Made by a program: the position numbers and the translations under genes
Source of the DNA: Pyropia yezoensis
Taxonomy: Eukaryota; Rhodophyta; Bangiophyceae; Bangiales; Bangiaceae
Assembly: GCA_009829735.1 (NCBI GenBank)
Contig: CM020618.1
Location: forward strand, 1,739,547-1,803,546
Direction: 5' to 3'
Length of the DNA: 64,000 bases
Shown here: one piece after another, positions 41,438 through 51,660 of the stretch
How the letters are laid out: every line of letters begins with the position of its first letter
Numbering within the stretch: position 1 is the first letter of the stretch
The notes under the pieces: generated by a model
The model's database searches: none
What the model saw: the letters and a program-made list of their open reading frames with translations, nothing else
Told to the model about the DNA's origin: nothing

Positions 41438-42285
41438 TGTAAAGATTTCCCCCCTAATTCCATTCCTTATAGCTCCGGGATAATATCTGCGACTACTCCT
41501 TCCAGACCCTGCCGAACCAACTTCTGGCAACATGGATAAATTGCTTGTATTGTGGGGCATGACGCGGTGTACCTTCGAGCCTCAAGACGAGTCAGCCGCT
41601 GTCTCAAGGCGTCTGCCGGCCGCACGACAGCAGCAATCGATAGATCATCATGGCCTGTCGGAAGGCGCCACCGTCAGCACCAATGACGATCCACATCAGC
41701 CACAGCTGGCGAGTCCGAGAAAGAGTCATCGCTGCAGCATTGCAGTGGTGTGACCGGCGAGCCGGCTGGCCGACTCGATCGACTCGATCGAACCGTGCTC
41801 ACACGCCTCTCGGACCTGCGGGCCGACTGGCGTCTCAGGCCGGCTGGGGCGGCGCCGTAGGCGCCGCACGCCGGATCCCTTCGTTTGGGAAAAACTGGGG
41901 CTGCCCTCCTTTAGTGCGCACGCCAGCCCGTGCTATGTTTTGAGAGCCATGCTTTGTTTTTTCTCTGTTTCGTGCCTTCCGGCGGCGCGACGCGGAAACA
42001 CATGCTTTGGGGCACCTCGGGTACCCCGACGCGAGTGTACAGTGCGTGGGTGTCGGCGCCACCGGGTGAGACCGGAGGGGCAACCGCAGACACAGACCAA
42101 AGACGACCTTAACCTTTTGAGCCCCTCTCGACCACCAACGACGTCGCCATGTCCTATTCCCGATACCCACTACCGTCACCACCTCCATCCTCTTCCCTGC
42201 ACCCTGTCGCCCTATTGGCTGGCACGGGTCTCTGGCACCATCACGAGTACGTTGAGAGCTGCCCAAGTGTGGGTGGTTCCTCACA
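41438..42285 (+). repeat. Left LTR of the nested element
   Basis: Begins TGTAAAGATTTCCCCCC and ends GGTTCCTCACA. Shares GTATTGTGGGGCATGACGCG (from about 41559) with the right copy. Confidence 0.85.
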
Positions 42286-43715
42286 TGTGGTAGCTTCTGA
42301 TAGTTCGACTTTCTACCTGATGGTGACTTGCGATTCCTTTTTTGATTTGGCTTTCCCTGCGATTGTGCACTCGTGTTGCGCCCTGCATTCGGCTTGCCAC
42401 GGGCATTGTAATACGAACGTCGCGGGTTCCACGAATCACTCCGGACAAACAATTTCCTGACGCAACTCTTGTCTTTTTTTTCACGGAACTTTTCTTTTGG
42501 TCAACCGATTGTTGAATCCCAGTGAGATCCACATCAGATTCGGAATGCTCTTCCTCAGCACAGGCGGCCGGCACGACCTCCTCGGCGGCCTCGGCGCGCG
42601 ATACGGGGTCCACATCACGAGGAAGCCCCCCGGTGCGCAAACCTTCGACAATCCGCGCACCCCCGACGGCCCGCGCACCCCCAACGGTCCGCGTACACCC
42701 GACGGCCCGGGGCGCTTTCACGGCCCGCGGTCTGTCGGCACGCGGCGTCCCCCCGGCACTCGGCCCGCCGTCGGCACGCGGGCCCCCGAAGAGACTCGCC
42801 CGCCCGAGGGCACGCAACTTCCCGGCGGGCGCCCGCTCCATCCCTACGCCGGCGGTCCCAGTCCGCCTTCCCGCGGTGGGCCGGGACGCACCAGAGCCCC
42901 CCCTCTCGGGCAAGTGCAAGAGCCCCGCCACCAACAACACGGCGGCACGCGTCAGCGGTCACCTGTTACTGCCCCCCCAATAACCGGGGCGCCGCTAGAC
43001 CGCGCCGCCGCCGCCGGTGATTGGTCACGTTAAGCCAACCACCGCGCGCGCGGTTGAGCAGCGGGAGCAACACCTAACTACCAAGAGCCACCGTGGGGCG
43101 CAAGAGAAATTACTCTGCCAAACCGTGCGATGTGCGGTGCAACAGCCTTACTGTGCTGCGTGATCCTCGCGGATCCCGTCACCACCGTTACACAGTGAAC
43201 CGCCCGGAAACCCATCCCCGTTGAACCCTGCGGTCGCGCATTTGAGTCGGTGGGACATTTCGAGCGGCACACACGTGGCAAGGATCATCACCGCACGCTG
43301 GCGCGCCGCACCGATTGAGACCTGATGGCACACCGCTGGATCTGGCCTAGGAGCCCAATTTTCCCCCATTGATCCCCCCGCTTGGAAATCCGACACGGCC
43401 CAACTCGGGCCCGGGCACGGACGCTTCTGAAAGATCCGTTCGTGTGATTTTAACTGAATTTCTTGTGCTTCTCGAAGTAGTGCTGTACATCGTTTGGAAC
43501 GTTGCACCAACTGCCGCAGCACTTATTCAAATTATCACTACTGCCGCAGGCAAACTCCTATCCCACTTGTCCGAGATCTTCCTCGGGGTGCTCTCGAAGC
43601 AGGTCTTGTGAAATCTAGGTTTGACGTTCGCTGGCCTTGGAGTTGAACCCAAGACACCGTAGATGCAGGGGGTGTCAACCCGCCCAATCCGGGCTCGGGC
43701 TCGAACGGACCGACC

Positions 43716-44582
43716 ATGGAAGCCTGTATGCAGCTTACAGCCTTTGTCGCTCAAATGAGCGAACAACTCGAGGCTCACAAGATGGAATTAGCAGACGCTA
43801 AGCAGCAAATATCCGAAACCAAGGCCACAGCCACTACTGATGGCATAAAATCCGCGAGGCCGAACGATCCGGTGGCTTTCTCCTGTAAACCTGGGACGGT
43901 TGAAGGGTGGTCTTTACATATGGACTTCTATGTGCGACTGAGTGACCCCGACGATGCGTGCAGTATCGCTTGCACCTTCCTCGACGGTGAAGCGTTCGAC
44001 TGGTGGAAGGTCTTCAGTCAGACGGCAGCTGTCCCGAACTGGGAATCCTTCCGTTCTACGCTAATCCGACGCTTCCGTCCACTGAACAAGACGCAAGCGG
44101 CCCGAGACAAACTGCACTCGTGGCGCCAGATCAAAGACGACGGAACGTTCAACACGACGTTTCTGAGAGTCCTAGCGTACACTCACCGCCGACGCCAACC
44201 GTGTACGATCGTTGTCGAAGATCTCGTGCTCCTGAGCACCAAAAACCTTATGCCGCACGCCTTCCAAGGCGCTCGCAAGTTGATGCCTAAGTTTTGGGGA
44301 CCACACCGAGTCACGGAAAGCATCAACGATGTTACGTTCCGCCTGGATCTTCCTCAAGCAGTCCTGGATCGAAAGGTGCAAAACGCCCTTCAAGCCAGGC
44401 AACTGAAGCCGTACAGCGCTGATCCGTATGGTCGACTTTCTCCCACTGCACCTCCGGTAGCATTTCCGGACGGTCGGTTGAGTACAAAGTGGACTGCATT
44501 ATTCGGTTACGAAAATGCCCTGGACGACAGCAGTACCTCGTCAAATGGAAAGGCTGCGTTGTCAGTGAGAACACCTGGCTAG
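43716..44582 (+). CDS. Gag-like and integrase-end-like frame of the nested element
   Basis: The frame is open for 288 codons from an ATG at 43716. Residues 60-150 resemble a Ty3 capsid (FLDGEAFDWWKVFSQ and LIRRFRPLNKTQAARDKLHS). Residues 165-235 resemble the end of a Ty3/gypsy integrase (EDLVLLSTKNL, FWGPHRVTESI, VTFRLDLP). These two parts are far apart in an ordinary element, so the frame is a by-product of decay rather than a new gene. Confidence 0.65.
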   Translation: MEACMQLTAFVAQMSEQLEAHKMELADAKQQISETKATATTDGIKSARPNDPVAFSCKPGTVEGWSLHMDFYVRLSDPDDACSIACTFLDGEAFDWWKVFSQTAAVPNWESFRSTLIRRFRPLNKTQAARDKLHSWRQIKDDGTFNTTFLRVLAYTHRRRQPCTIVVEDLVLLSTKNLMPHAFQGARKLMPKFWGPHRVTESINDVTFRLDLPQAVLDRKVQNALQARQLKPYSADPYGRLSPTAPPVAFPDGRLSTKWTALFGYENALDDSSTSSNGKAALSVRTPG

Positions 44583-44652
44583 CTAAGCAAGACCTCACGC
44601 GCACCTGAGGCTCTCGACGCTTACCTTCGACGCACGTCCAAAGGGGGGCAGG

Positions 44653-45499
44653 TGTAAGGATCTCCCCCATAATCCCGTGCCTAATACCTAAGGAGCAACA
44701 TCTGGGATCCCTCCTTACCGATCCTGTCTAACCAACTCTTGGCAACGTGGGTCAATTTCTTGTATTGTGGGGCATGACGCGGTGTACCTTCGAGCCTCAA
44801 TACGAGTCAGCCGCTGTCTCACGGTGTCTGCCGGCCGCACGACAGCAGCCATCGACAGCCCATCATGGCCTGTCGGAAGGCGCCACCGTCAGCGCGCATG
44901 ACAAGCCACCTCTGCCGCAGCTGGCGAGTATGCTAGAGTGTCTTTGCTGCAGCATTGTAGTGATGTGACTGGCTAGCCGGCTGGCCCATTCGGTCGACTC
45001 GATCGAACCGTGCTGACACGCTTCCTGGACTGCGGACCGACTGGCGTCTCGGGCAGGCTCGGGCGGCGCCCTAGGTGCCGCACGCTGGATCCCTTCGCTT
45101 GGGGAAAAGTGGGGCTGCCCTCCTTTAGTGTGCACGCCCGCCAATGCTTTGCTTTGAGAGGCATGCTTGGTTTTCGGGCCGCTTTGTTCCTTCCCGCGGC
45201 GCGACGGGGAGACGCATGCTTCGGGGCACCTCGGGTGCCCCGACGCGAGTATGTAGTGCGTAGGTGTCGGTCCCACCGTGGGAAACCGGAGGGGCAATCG
45301 CAGACACAGACCAAAGACGACCTTAACGCTTTGAACCGTCGTCGATCACCACCGACGTCGCGCCGTCCTCTTTCCCAGACACAGCACCGTCACCACCTGC
45401 ATTCTCTTCCCAGCACCCTGTCGCCCTATTGGCTGGCAGGGGTCGCTGACACCATTACGAATACGTGGAGGGCTGGCCAGGTGTTGGTGGCTCATGACA
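44653..45499 (+). repeat. Right LTR of the nested element
   Basis: Begins TGTAAGGATCTCCCCC directly after a polypurine tract and ends GGCTCATGACA, followed by CATTC. Confidence 0.85.
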
Positions 45500-47705
45500 C
45501 ATTCCCGTTCAGTGGTACTATAGTTCTGCTCCGCACTAGTCAGCACTCCACTCCAGAATCCAACGGGCTTGTAAGCCCCTTCCTTTTGTTCTTGTAACAT
45601 GACGCATCCAATCTGGGTCGCGCTAGCATCGGCATCAACGATATCCTGGCCTGTGCGTTTCGGCCGGGCCAGGATGGGAGTGTGGGTTAGTCGTTACGTA
45701 AGCTTCTGAAAAGAGTCCGTCTGGGCCGGAGTGAACGGAGGCTGAGGGTCAGGGACCTTTCTGCTTTTCTTGGCCAGAAGAGGGTAACCCACAATAGCGT
45801 AGTCCTTGACGAGCCCGCGGTACGCGTTACACATGCTCAGGAGACTACGCAGGTCCTTCTTGGTCCTTGGGGTCTTTCCACGCCTCAGGCCCACAAGGTT
45901 CTTCTTGTTCACCCTCAGCTGGCCCTTGTCGTTAATGTGGCCCAGGAACTCGACCTCGTCGTGGAACAGAGAGAACGTGCAGGCACTGAGCGACACGCCT
46001 GACTTGGTCAGCAGCTGGAAGATCTCCTCTAGGTGGGCCAAGTGCTCCTCAGGCGTCTTAAAGGAAACAACGATATCATCCATCTGTACAAGACAGGTCT
46101 TCCACTTGGCCCCGGACAGGGTCCTTTTTCAATGGCCCTTTGAAACGCAGCCGCAGCGTTAGTCAGACCGAAAGGGAGCCGTACGTATTTGAAGGTCCCC
46201 TCATGACGGGTAAAAGTGGTCTTATCCTGGTCCTGAACGGCCACAGGGATCTGCCAGTAGTCCGCGTTGGCGTCCAGTATCGAGAACACAGTGGCCTCGC
46301 CCAGGAAGTCGATACAGTCGTCCATGATGGGCAGCGGACACGTGTCCTTTACAGTGATATCAGTCAGCCTTCTGTAGTTCACACAAATTCTTGGGGTCCC
46401 ATCGGGCTTCTGGACTAGTTCGACAGGCAAGGACAACTCCGCCTGTGAGGGCTCGATGACTCCAAGGGCCGATTGCTAGGCCACCTGTTCCTTGATCACT
46501 TTACTATGATGCAGGCCAGTACGGTATGGTTGGGACGACATAGGCCTGGCTCGTTCGGTCAACGTGATACGGTGCGGCGTGATATCCATCCGGCCCCGGT
46601 GACCTTCCCAGAGTCCCTTGTATCCGTCCATCAAATCCTGGACAGCGTTGTATGGGGCTGGAGAGATGAATTCGAACGCGACTCTAGGCATGGTAGTCTG
46701 GTCAATTGGTCCCGTATTGGTCTGTTCCACGGGTGGCGAAGCATCCCCAGCCTGGCCCTTGATATTCGTCAGTTCCGCAAACTGCGCTTCACTTAACGTG
46801 GCCCCTTGGTTAAGACCCAACGTGGCCACGGGGTCCGCCTTCTCACTGTTCAGAGACAAGACGCCGAAGGGAGCCTCGTGCGCAAGGCCGATATCAGGGA
46901 TCACTTGCCCCACGGCAAAGTTCTGGGGAAGCTTGACTCGCATCTTAGAAGTGTTGGTCAAGTAGAGTCAAAATTCCCGTTGTGTCTTGATAGTGGCCAA
47001 GGCGTTGTGTAGCCTCAGGCCCTCCTTGGCCAACTTGTAAAACCTCTCGTACAGGAGGCATCGTCCAATGGTGCCACAGAGAACATAGACCGCTTGAATC
47101 GACTGGGGGGCCAGCGTCACTCCCTGGGACAGGTACAGTGCGCTCGGTTCAGAGAGAACCGGGTTGCCCTTAACGGGTAGGGCGTTCTGTTCCTTGCCTG
47201 ACCACTCACGCTTGGCGTAAGATATGGTTCCATTGTTCAAGACGACGGACTCTGTCCCAGAATAAATGGGCTTTACATGGGCCTTCTGGTACTCCATCCC
47301 TGAGATCGCCGGGACCGAATGAACCCTGACGCACACGAACTCGGGCGCCATGGACTTGTCATTCACAATCACGGTCAGCTCCACGATCCCGCGGGCCTTA
47401 AGCAACGGTCCAGACGCATCACGGACGTGGGTACTCCTTGGGGCCCTGGCCGAGAACTCTCGCCACCCGTCCGGCAGGACGTGCTCGCGGACCATACTTG
47501 GCCCCGCCCCGGTCTCACGGATTGCTGTCGTCTCTCGTGGGTCTTGTAGCGAAAAGCACTCGCCCACACAGCACCTAAGATAGGTTGGTGCACAAAGGCT
47601 GCCGCCCGTAGCGAGTAAACCGAAAAAAGTACAAGTCGCAGACACGCTATCCTTGTTGAGGGGCAGTCTTCCCACTACGAGACAATATGATGGTGTGTGG
47701 GCCAA

Positions 47706-48638
47706 CAGTTTCTAGGTCGGGACGAAGAAGCGAGGCCAGGCCCCGCTGTCCATCCTCTCTTCCCTCCAGGGTCCTCTCAGAATTATGCCACTCAGAATCT
47801 CCCACCCCAGCACCTGCCCACCGGGCCACACGAAAATCCAAGCGATAAAATGCAGATAGCCCTCAAAATTCACGCTGGATTTCCTATCAAGCAAAGTATC
47901 CCTGATTTCAGGATATGCGAGATCAAATGCAAAGGGAGAAACGGGTCAGACCAGCTGCCTCCCACACCCGTGTGGCGCGCCCTGCCCTCCACGTGCGGGC
48001 CGTTCTGTCACACACCCCCCTCCTCAGCTCCGACCAGCCCGGTCGGTCCTGTGAGGGTATCAAAACGCGTGTTTCGGTCGCCGGGGGCGCGACTCGCTGG
48101 CCCCCAGCACGTCACGTTGACATGGAGGCGGACACGACTACCGCCCCTCTCCTCATGCTCGCCGACTTCGCAGCTTGTTCTTTCTTGAGAGCACCTTACC
48201 GCCTCCTTCCCCCACTTTCGCACCGACTAAATTCCCCCGTACCTTGCGTTTGGCCCTCCCACGCTGGGGAGGCTACCCGCCAACCCCCGATCCCGGTCCA
48301 CCTCAAGTCGAGGTGGGCCTCTGGCGTCTGCAACTACGTTGAATCTCCCTGACCGGAGGAGAGCCATGGGGAATCCGGGGTTGGAGTCTGACTCCCTCGA
48401 CGAGCGTATAGAGGATGCGCCCCGCATTGCAGCACCCGCCGGGAACTCCAGCGAAAGCTCCGCAGTTGCACCGAGGGATGGGATGACTGCACTACTGGAA
48501 GACTGGTCGGCGGCGGGCTCTCCTCCGGAGATTGGCCCCGATGTTTCACGGAAGGACTTGGGCATGTCGTTTTTCCCGCCGTTGCCGCTGTACGCGGATT
48601 GTTGGACGTCGACACGCTGCGCCTGAGTGACGTCGTCA
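47706..48638. other. No gene recognised
   Basis: Flanks the old element on one side and an unidentified frame on the other. A minus-strand frame (48227-48706) and a plus-strand frame (48339-48626) are open, both Ser/Arg-rich and without domains. Confidence 0.4.
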
Positions 48639-49075
48639 ATGAAGCGAGTCTGTGAGCGCCTACGGGAAGAGTTTCTTCGTAGGATCGTCTTCCCAGCAGC
48701 GTTCAAGACAGAACTTTTCGCCTTTCTCGAGGGGAAGGTCTAAGAAGTGCAGCGGTGCAAGAACGTGCCAGAGCTGGGGGGTACCACCGAGGGCCCCGCC
48801 GACATGCCAACCTTCGCTTGGGACGCAGTGGCAACTCGCCCGCCCTACCTCCGGACGTCGGACCCGCACGTCCAACACTTTGACGTACGGATGGAGAAGG
48901 ACACACGGCGAGGTCCCTACGTGGTGATCGCGGCTCAACTTGAAATTGCGTTCCAGGCGCCGGCGACCAAGGAACTAATGTATCCCAAGAAGCCCGAGTG
49001 GTGGCCTGAAGTTGGGGTCCCCTGTGGTTTCCGGACGTTGTTGCCGCGGTTGATCGACAAGTTTGGTGGGTCCTT
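48639..49075 (+). pseudogene. Broken coding remnant of unknown family, cut by a retroelement fragment
   Basis: Plus-strand codons give RLREEFLRRIVFPAAFKTEL, then FDVRMEKDTRRGPYVVIAAQ and a WWPEVGVPCGFRTLLPRLID block. The amino-acid make-up (amphipathic helices, Trp-Trp-Pro) is coding-like. The resemblance stops at about 49075, where the minus-strand gag-protease fragment begins, so the gene was probably interrupted there. It could be a host gene or the gag of another element. It is broken. Confidence 0.35.
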
Positions 49076-50710
49076 CCGTGGTGAGTTCCCCGATGGTGAC
49101 CCGCAGCGACATCGCTGCGGTCGTACGAATGAGACGACCATTCGCATCCTTGATCGTGGGTCCCCGAGTCACTCCGACTCGCGGGAGCCACTTGTCCGGG
49201 AGGGTATCCTTCCGGATAAGGTTTGGCCCAGCCCCTGTATCCATTATAGGGTAATACGATCGGGTCGACTGGGGATCAACCCCCAGTGTGGCGGATGCCT
49301 TGAAGTTCTCCAAGGTAAACAGTACGTGGCCTACACCGATATCCGGTGTAGCTCGGGCATCCTGGACAGGGCCCTTGTCTGGTCCAACGTGACGGGGCTT
49401 CCCGTCCTCTCCTCCCAACCTTGGAGGTTGGTCATCATTCCCCTGACGCCGTGTCGTCGGGGCCGGAAGGTGTACCCGGGGATTGATGCGGCGTCGGCTC
49501 AACCGCGCTCTCCGTGGGGCGTTCCCCGCGGCAGTCCGGGGTGGCTTGCGAGGGCTGCCCCAGCGACCCCGTGTCGTCCTTCCTCTTACTCGTTTGCTGT
49601 GCTCGGCCGGGTACTGTCTTCCGGGATATCCGGGAGAGGGGGTGCCTCCTCGACTGCCAGTACTCCTCTTGGAGCTTGCTGCCTACCCGGTGCCGGGCCT
49701 CGGGCGGGATACCCACCCATGTATGCCTTGCGTTGCGCCGCCGCCCGTCGAGACTCCTCCGGGATGAGCGGGCAAGAGGACACCCAGTGTTGGGGGTCTC
49801 CGCACAACATACATCCGGACGTGCCGGCCGTCCCGGGCGTTTGCGTCGGGTTGGCTCCATAGGTCCGGTTGCCTGCCTCGGGCGCCCGAGTGCCTGCCCG
49901 TTGGAAGGCCTGGGATCCCGGTGCCAACCGGAACATGGACTCCCCCAGCCGGTTGGTTCTACCGGCGATGTGCGGAGGTGCCTCTGTACGCACTGCCCAT
50001 GTCGGCAGGGGTTTGTGAGGTATCCCGTAGCCGGCGCATACCCCGTAGTGCGCACGTACGGGACGCGCCGGCCCGTTCCCTCGTTGACCTGGAACTGGGT
50101 CCCAGCCGGGGCGATGTACGCTACCGTACCATGCTCATCAATCACCGGCGTCGCCGGTAGCAACAGGTGGCCCTGTTGGTCGACTAGAGGTTCATCCTGA
50201 CCTGTAGGGGTACGTTCGATCGCCACCAGTACTGGTGTGGCCTTACGCTCCACCTTCTCTTGCCTCGTTACCGGGGTATGACTGGGCTTGCCTCCCTCAC
50301 CCTTGGGCTTCGGGGCCAAGGCGCATTCCGGGTGTAGCACCCGGTAGGCGTCCCCTAGGGACTTGCACATGTGCATCAGTCGACTGAAGTTCGTCCGAGC
50401 CGTATTGGCTCCCCGTGCGGATATCCGCACATAGTTGGGTACTCCTGCGATCAGGATGGCCCGTGGTTCCCCTTCCCCGAGAAGCTTCCCCAGCTCGTAG
50501 TCGAGCTCTTGGATCCGGCGTCCAAGCATCTCCTCATCCTCCCAGGACAGGGCGGTGGCGGTGCGAAGGGCCCGATAGTGGTCTTCGCACTTTTACTCAC
50601 TGAGGTAGCTGCTAAGCAGCTCCTTCAGTATACCACGGTAATCCATGAGGGTGGCTGCGACCCTCCTTCCCGGCATCGGAGATGCTTGGCGGAGGATGCC
50701 TCGGCCCCGT
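49076..50710 (-). mobile_element. Chromovirus fragment (gag and protease part only)
   Basis: On the minus strand this matches the second half of gag and the start of pol of the 13.6-kb chromovirus: a capsid end, a zinc knuckle CMLCGDPQHWVSSC (C-x2-C-x4-H-x4-C) and a retropepsin with DTGAGPN. It is broken and partial. At 50710 it is abutted by the LTR end of chromovirus copy 2. The five bases there (ACGGG on the minus strand) also occur at the matching gag site of copy 1, as expected if copy 2 inserted into this older element. Confidence 0.8.
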
Positions 50711-51073
50711 TGTAGCACAATAGGAATCCGTCGCACGTCCACTCTCAGGGAACACTCACCAAGGGGGATCGGCACCAACGTCACCGGGAGGCCAAGGTTG
50801 CTGTCCTTGGAGCGCAAGCCACGGGACCAAGATGGGAGCCCAAATGGGAGGGGTTTGTTGTTCTACCTTGGCCGGCGGTGGATTCGCCACCGGCCCCCTC
50901 GTTATAAACCCTCGGAGACACTACTAACTACCCTCCACCCCAAGATGCAAGTCCCTCTGGTCATACGTAACTTATAGATACCGTGACCAGTACGGACTCT
51001 CAAATTGAAAGTTAAGGATTAGAAGTAGCCCCCCTAATATTAGGGTCACAATACGGACAACCATATTGCTACA
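50711..51073 (-). repeat. 3' LTR of chromovirus copy 2
   Basis: 363 bases, reading TGTAGCAATATGG at the 51073 end and TTGTGCTACA at the 50711 end on the minus strand. Near-identical to both LTRs of copy 1. Confidence 0.9.
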
Positions 51074-51660
51074 TATCCCCCCCTTAGATTCGGCCCGTCC
51101 TCGGGTCGAGTTGCATTCGGGTTACCGAATGTAAGTGGGTCGCGTGACTGTTTACCCGTCGGGTGGGGCTTTGCGCCCCGTCGCGACAGACACCCCTTTT
51201 CGAGGTTGTCTCAGGGGGGTGCCCCCCTTTGCGTGGTACACACACACGATCCGTTTTCCGGACCGTTAAATTCCCGATGCGGGTTGCTGTTCACGCCCCC
51301 CCTTTCCGAGGGGTGGTGCAAGCGGATCCGCCACCAGGTGCCTGGTGGTAGGCGGGCCCCTCTCGTGTGGACGATTGAGTGGGGGGCGGGGGCTGCCCGC
51401 GTTGCGTGGGGGCGGTTGGGGGTGACCCCCCTTACTTACCCCGTGTGTGGGTGTGGCCCCGTCCCGCCCAGGTGCCTGGGTGGAGCGCGGTCGTAGCCCC
51501 GTGGGGCGCGGGTCGACCCGCGTGTTTGTGGCGCTTCTCGTAGCCGTTTGTGGTCATAAGCGCGGGTGCCCGCGCTTCCCTGGCTCGTCCCGGTTATCCC
51601 ACCGTACCGGGTCGTAGCCGTCGACGGCTTGTGGGCGTGGGGGACTCCGCACCCGTTATC

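Larger units (their letters stand above)
41438..45499 (+). mobile_element. LTR retrotransposon, defective, nested in the old Ty3/gypsy element
   Basis: It is bounded by LTRs of about 848 bases that start TGTAARGATYTCCCCC and end in ACA, with a 5-base target duplication CATTC (41433-41437 and 45500-45504). A TGGTAGC primer-binding-like site follows the left LTR at 42288, and a polypurine tract AAGGGGGGCAGG precedes the right LTR. The LTRs are visibly diverged, well below 90% identical in their first 120 bases, so the insertion is old. The inside codes only a gag-like part and a short integrase-end-like part; there is no recognisable RT, so it is broken. Confidence 0.85.
39962..47705 (-). mobile_element. 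Old Ty3/gypsy element, broken and interrupted by another LTR element
   Basis: Minus-strand pol parts are recognisable from right to left: protease-like segment (about 47560-47370), reverse transcriptase (about 46440-45900, with RICVNYRRL and a MDDIVV core), RNase H split between about 45600-45505 and 41437-41270, and integrase (about 41000-40000, with VKRYNRTIV and STGVAPFEFVTPERL). A plus-strand LTR element occupies 41438-45499 inside it. No gag and no LTRs were delimited. It carries many breaks and is the oldest element of this nest, because it hosts another insertion whose own LTRs have diverged a good deal. Confidence 0.8.

Noticed and set aside
43600-43715. tRNA-like stretch before the gag-like frame
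   Set aside because: GGAGTTGAACCC resembles a T arm in reverse, but no A box or cloverleaf could be drawn.
43716-44582. Novel capsid-integrase fusion gene
   Set aside because: The two parts belong to the ends of one defective LTR element and are bounded by its LTRs, so decay explains it.
50711-51073. LTR shared by two tandem elements
   Set aside because: The adjoining sequence is the middle of gag, with ACGGG as in the uninterrupted gag, which fits insertion better than tandem sharing.
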